This document shows positions 63,161-64,000 of a stretch of DNA of 64,000 nt, piece after piece. The stretch comes from Roseburia rectibacter. Lineage in GTDB: Bacteria > Bacillota > Clostridia > Lachnospirales > Lachnospiraceae. A program made the translations under genes and the position numbers. The notes beneath the pieces were generated by a model, which had not been told where the DNA came from, ran no database searches, and saw nothing but the letters and a program-made list of their open reading frames with translations. Each line of letters opens with the position of its first letter. Positions within the stretch are counted from its first letter, which is position 1. The DNA is taken from NCBI RefSeq assembly GCF_014287515.2, contig NZ_CP092473.1:1515001-1579000 (forward strand), in the 5' to 3' direction.

Positions 63161-64000
63161 TTGAAGAAGGAGAAGGAAAAAGAGACAAGAACCAGTATCG
63201 TTCAGGTGATCCTTGATGATTATGAACATGGCGATACTGATTGGAGAAAATATCCTAATCAGGGGCAAAATGATGGGAAACGTTCTATCAGAATCGTTCA
63301 GGCGCTGTATGATGAAATCGGAAAAACAGAGCTGAACAGGCAGGTTTTAGAGTTGCAGGCACGTCATCTGTTACAGGATGGAAAAGGGCAGAAGATAAGT
63401 GGATGGTACACAAGGGGAAGTGAACTAGAGCAGATCGTATATCGTTTGTCTGATATTCCGAGATTTTATGAAATGGATGGGCGGGTGCCAAAATATGAGC
63501 GCTATTTTGAACCATTTTTGAAACTTCGTCAGGAGTTACAGAAATTAAGAGGGCGCCAGCAGACCTGGAAACCATGGATCGATCAATGTATTGGGGAGCT
63601 GGAAAATGACCTGGAACGTGAAAAAATTCCGAAAATATGCAAAGATGAAGAAACAAAGGAAATTTATTTTAACACGTTAGCCGGATTAAATGAGATAGAG
63701 GAACCGGTTTCAAGACGGATATTCAGTAAAAAATACCTGAAAAATTCAAAATCATTTCAGAGAGCAGTCCAGGATAAAATTATTTCGGATGCGAGAAAAT
63801 TTTGCCCGGATGTGGATGCTGACGAAGAAGTTATGGGAAATGACGAAGTATTATCGGAAATTGGGATTGAGACATACCATCAGGAACTTTCTGTCAAAGG
63901 TCCGCTGCAGTTTGAGCTTGCAGGAAACAAAATTGATACCGCCCTGTTTGCCTATGGTACGATTTTAAATGCAGAGACATTAAAATATGCAAAACTATTG
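63161..64000 (+). CDS. jetD: Wadjet protein JetD (toprim-like nuclease), 5' part
   Basis: Runs off the window; 280 codons visible from TTG 63161, seven bases after the jetC stop. There is no ATG near the beginning; GGAGGAGGAG ends ten bases ahead of TTG. The N-terminal sequence (DWRKYPNQG, VPKYERYFEP) fits JetD, whose DUF3322-like N-terminal domain and toprim-like DUF2220 nuclease domain cut the trapped plasmid. The catalytic toprim domain would lie past 64000. The frame is open throughout. Confidence 0.82.
   Translation, partial: MKKEKEKETRTSIVQVILDDYEHGDTDWRKYPNQGQNDGKRSIRIVQALYDEIGKTELNRQVLELQARHLLQDGKGQKISGWYTRGSELEQIVYRLSDIPRFYEMDGRVPKYERYFEPFLKLRQELQKLRGRQQTWKPWIDQCIGELENDLEREKIPKICKDEETKEIYFNTLAGLNEIEEPVSRRIFSKKYLKNSKSFQRAVQDKIISDARKFCPDVDADEEVMGNDEVLSEIGIETYHQELSVKGPLQFELAGNKIDTALFAYGTILNAETLKYAKLL

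Noticed and set aside
1..64000. tRNA, rRNA or complete mobile element
   Set aside because: I looked for tRNA T-loop motifs, rRNA blocks and transposase genes and saw none; only an integrase relic is present.

Overview
The window reads as chromosome of a low-GC, spore-forming, probably motile gut Firmicute of the Lachnospiraceae, most like Roseburia or a close relative. This is inferred from a DUF5685 protein, a PASTA kinase/PP2C pair, a YlmC-type PRC-barrel protein, a sigma-D-like promoter, c-di-GMP proteins, and a GH130/GH5 beta-glycan locus whose ABC transporters have no ATPase of their own. I did no database search, so the genus is an inference.

Layout. 1-4.4 kb: 3' part of RNase P RNA, a three-gene operon (zinc-ribbon membrane protein, DUF5685, J-domain protein), then pyrBI and a membrane protein on the minus strand. 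4.5-18.1 kb: a long housekeeping run murE-priA-def-fmt-yugP-rsmB-rlmN-prpC-prkC-rsgA-rpe-thiN. 18.2-22.0 kb: a damaged signalling block (Hpt, a shortened FapA/DUF342-like protein, a response regulator with HD-GYP, a helical protein) ending in the relic of a tyrosine integrase. 22.0-26.5 kb: ychF, ylmC, nrdR, a small protein behind a sigma-D-like promoter, yqeG, rpiB, efp. 26.6-36.0 kb: a sugar-sensor/GGDEF protein, a membrane alpha/beta hydrolase, an M14 peptidase, a CobW-like GTPase, an LRR protein, a VWA protein and a small unknown.

36.0-54.4 kb: an 18-kb glycan locus behind one strong promoter with a perfect LacI-type operator. It encodes two solute-binding proteins, two permease pairs, an NHL-repeat membrane protein, a YIP1 protein, a DUF5696 protein, YesL, a LacI regulator, a GH130 phosphorylase and a GH5 lipoprotein. 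The enzymes fit beta-mannan or glucomannan use: GH5 cuts outside, oligosaccharides are imported, GH130 phosphorolyses inside. It lies between the LRR/VWA genes and a MoxR-type AAA ATPase that could be their partner.

54.5-64 kb: the AAA ATPase, nicotinate phosphoribosyltransferase, and a Wadjet (jetABCD) anti-plasmid operon; jetD begins at a TTG codon and runs off the window.

Main points for a second look: the uncharacterised NHL/YIP1/DUF5696/large-SBP set in the glycan locus; the Wadjet operon; a 324-bp inverted repeat made of two tail-to-tail decayed coding fragments; apparent frameshifts clustered at 18.5-22 kb; a VWA protein whose protease motif has lost its glutamate; and a CobW protein without its metal-binding motif.
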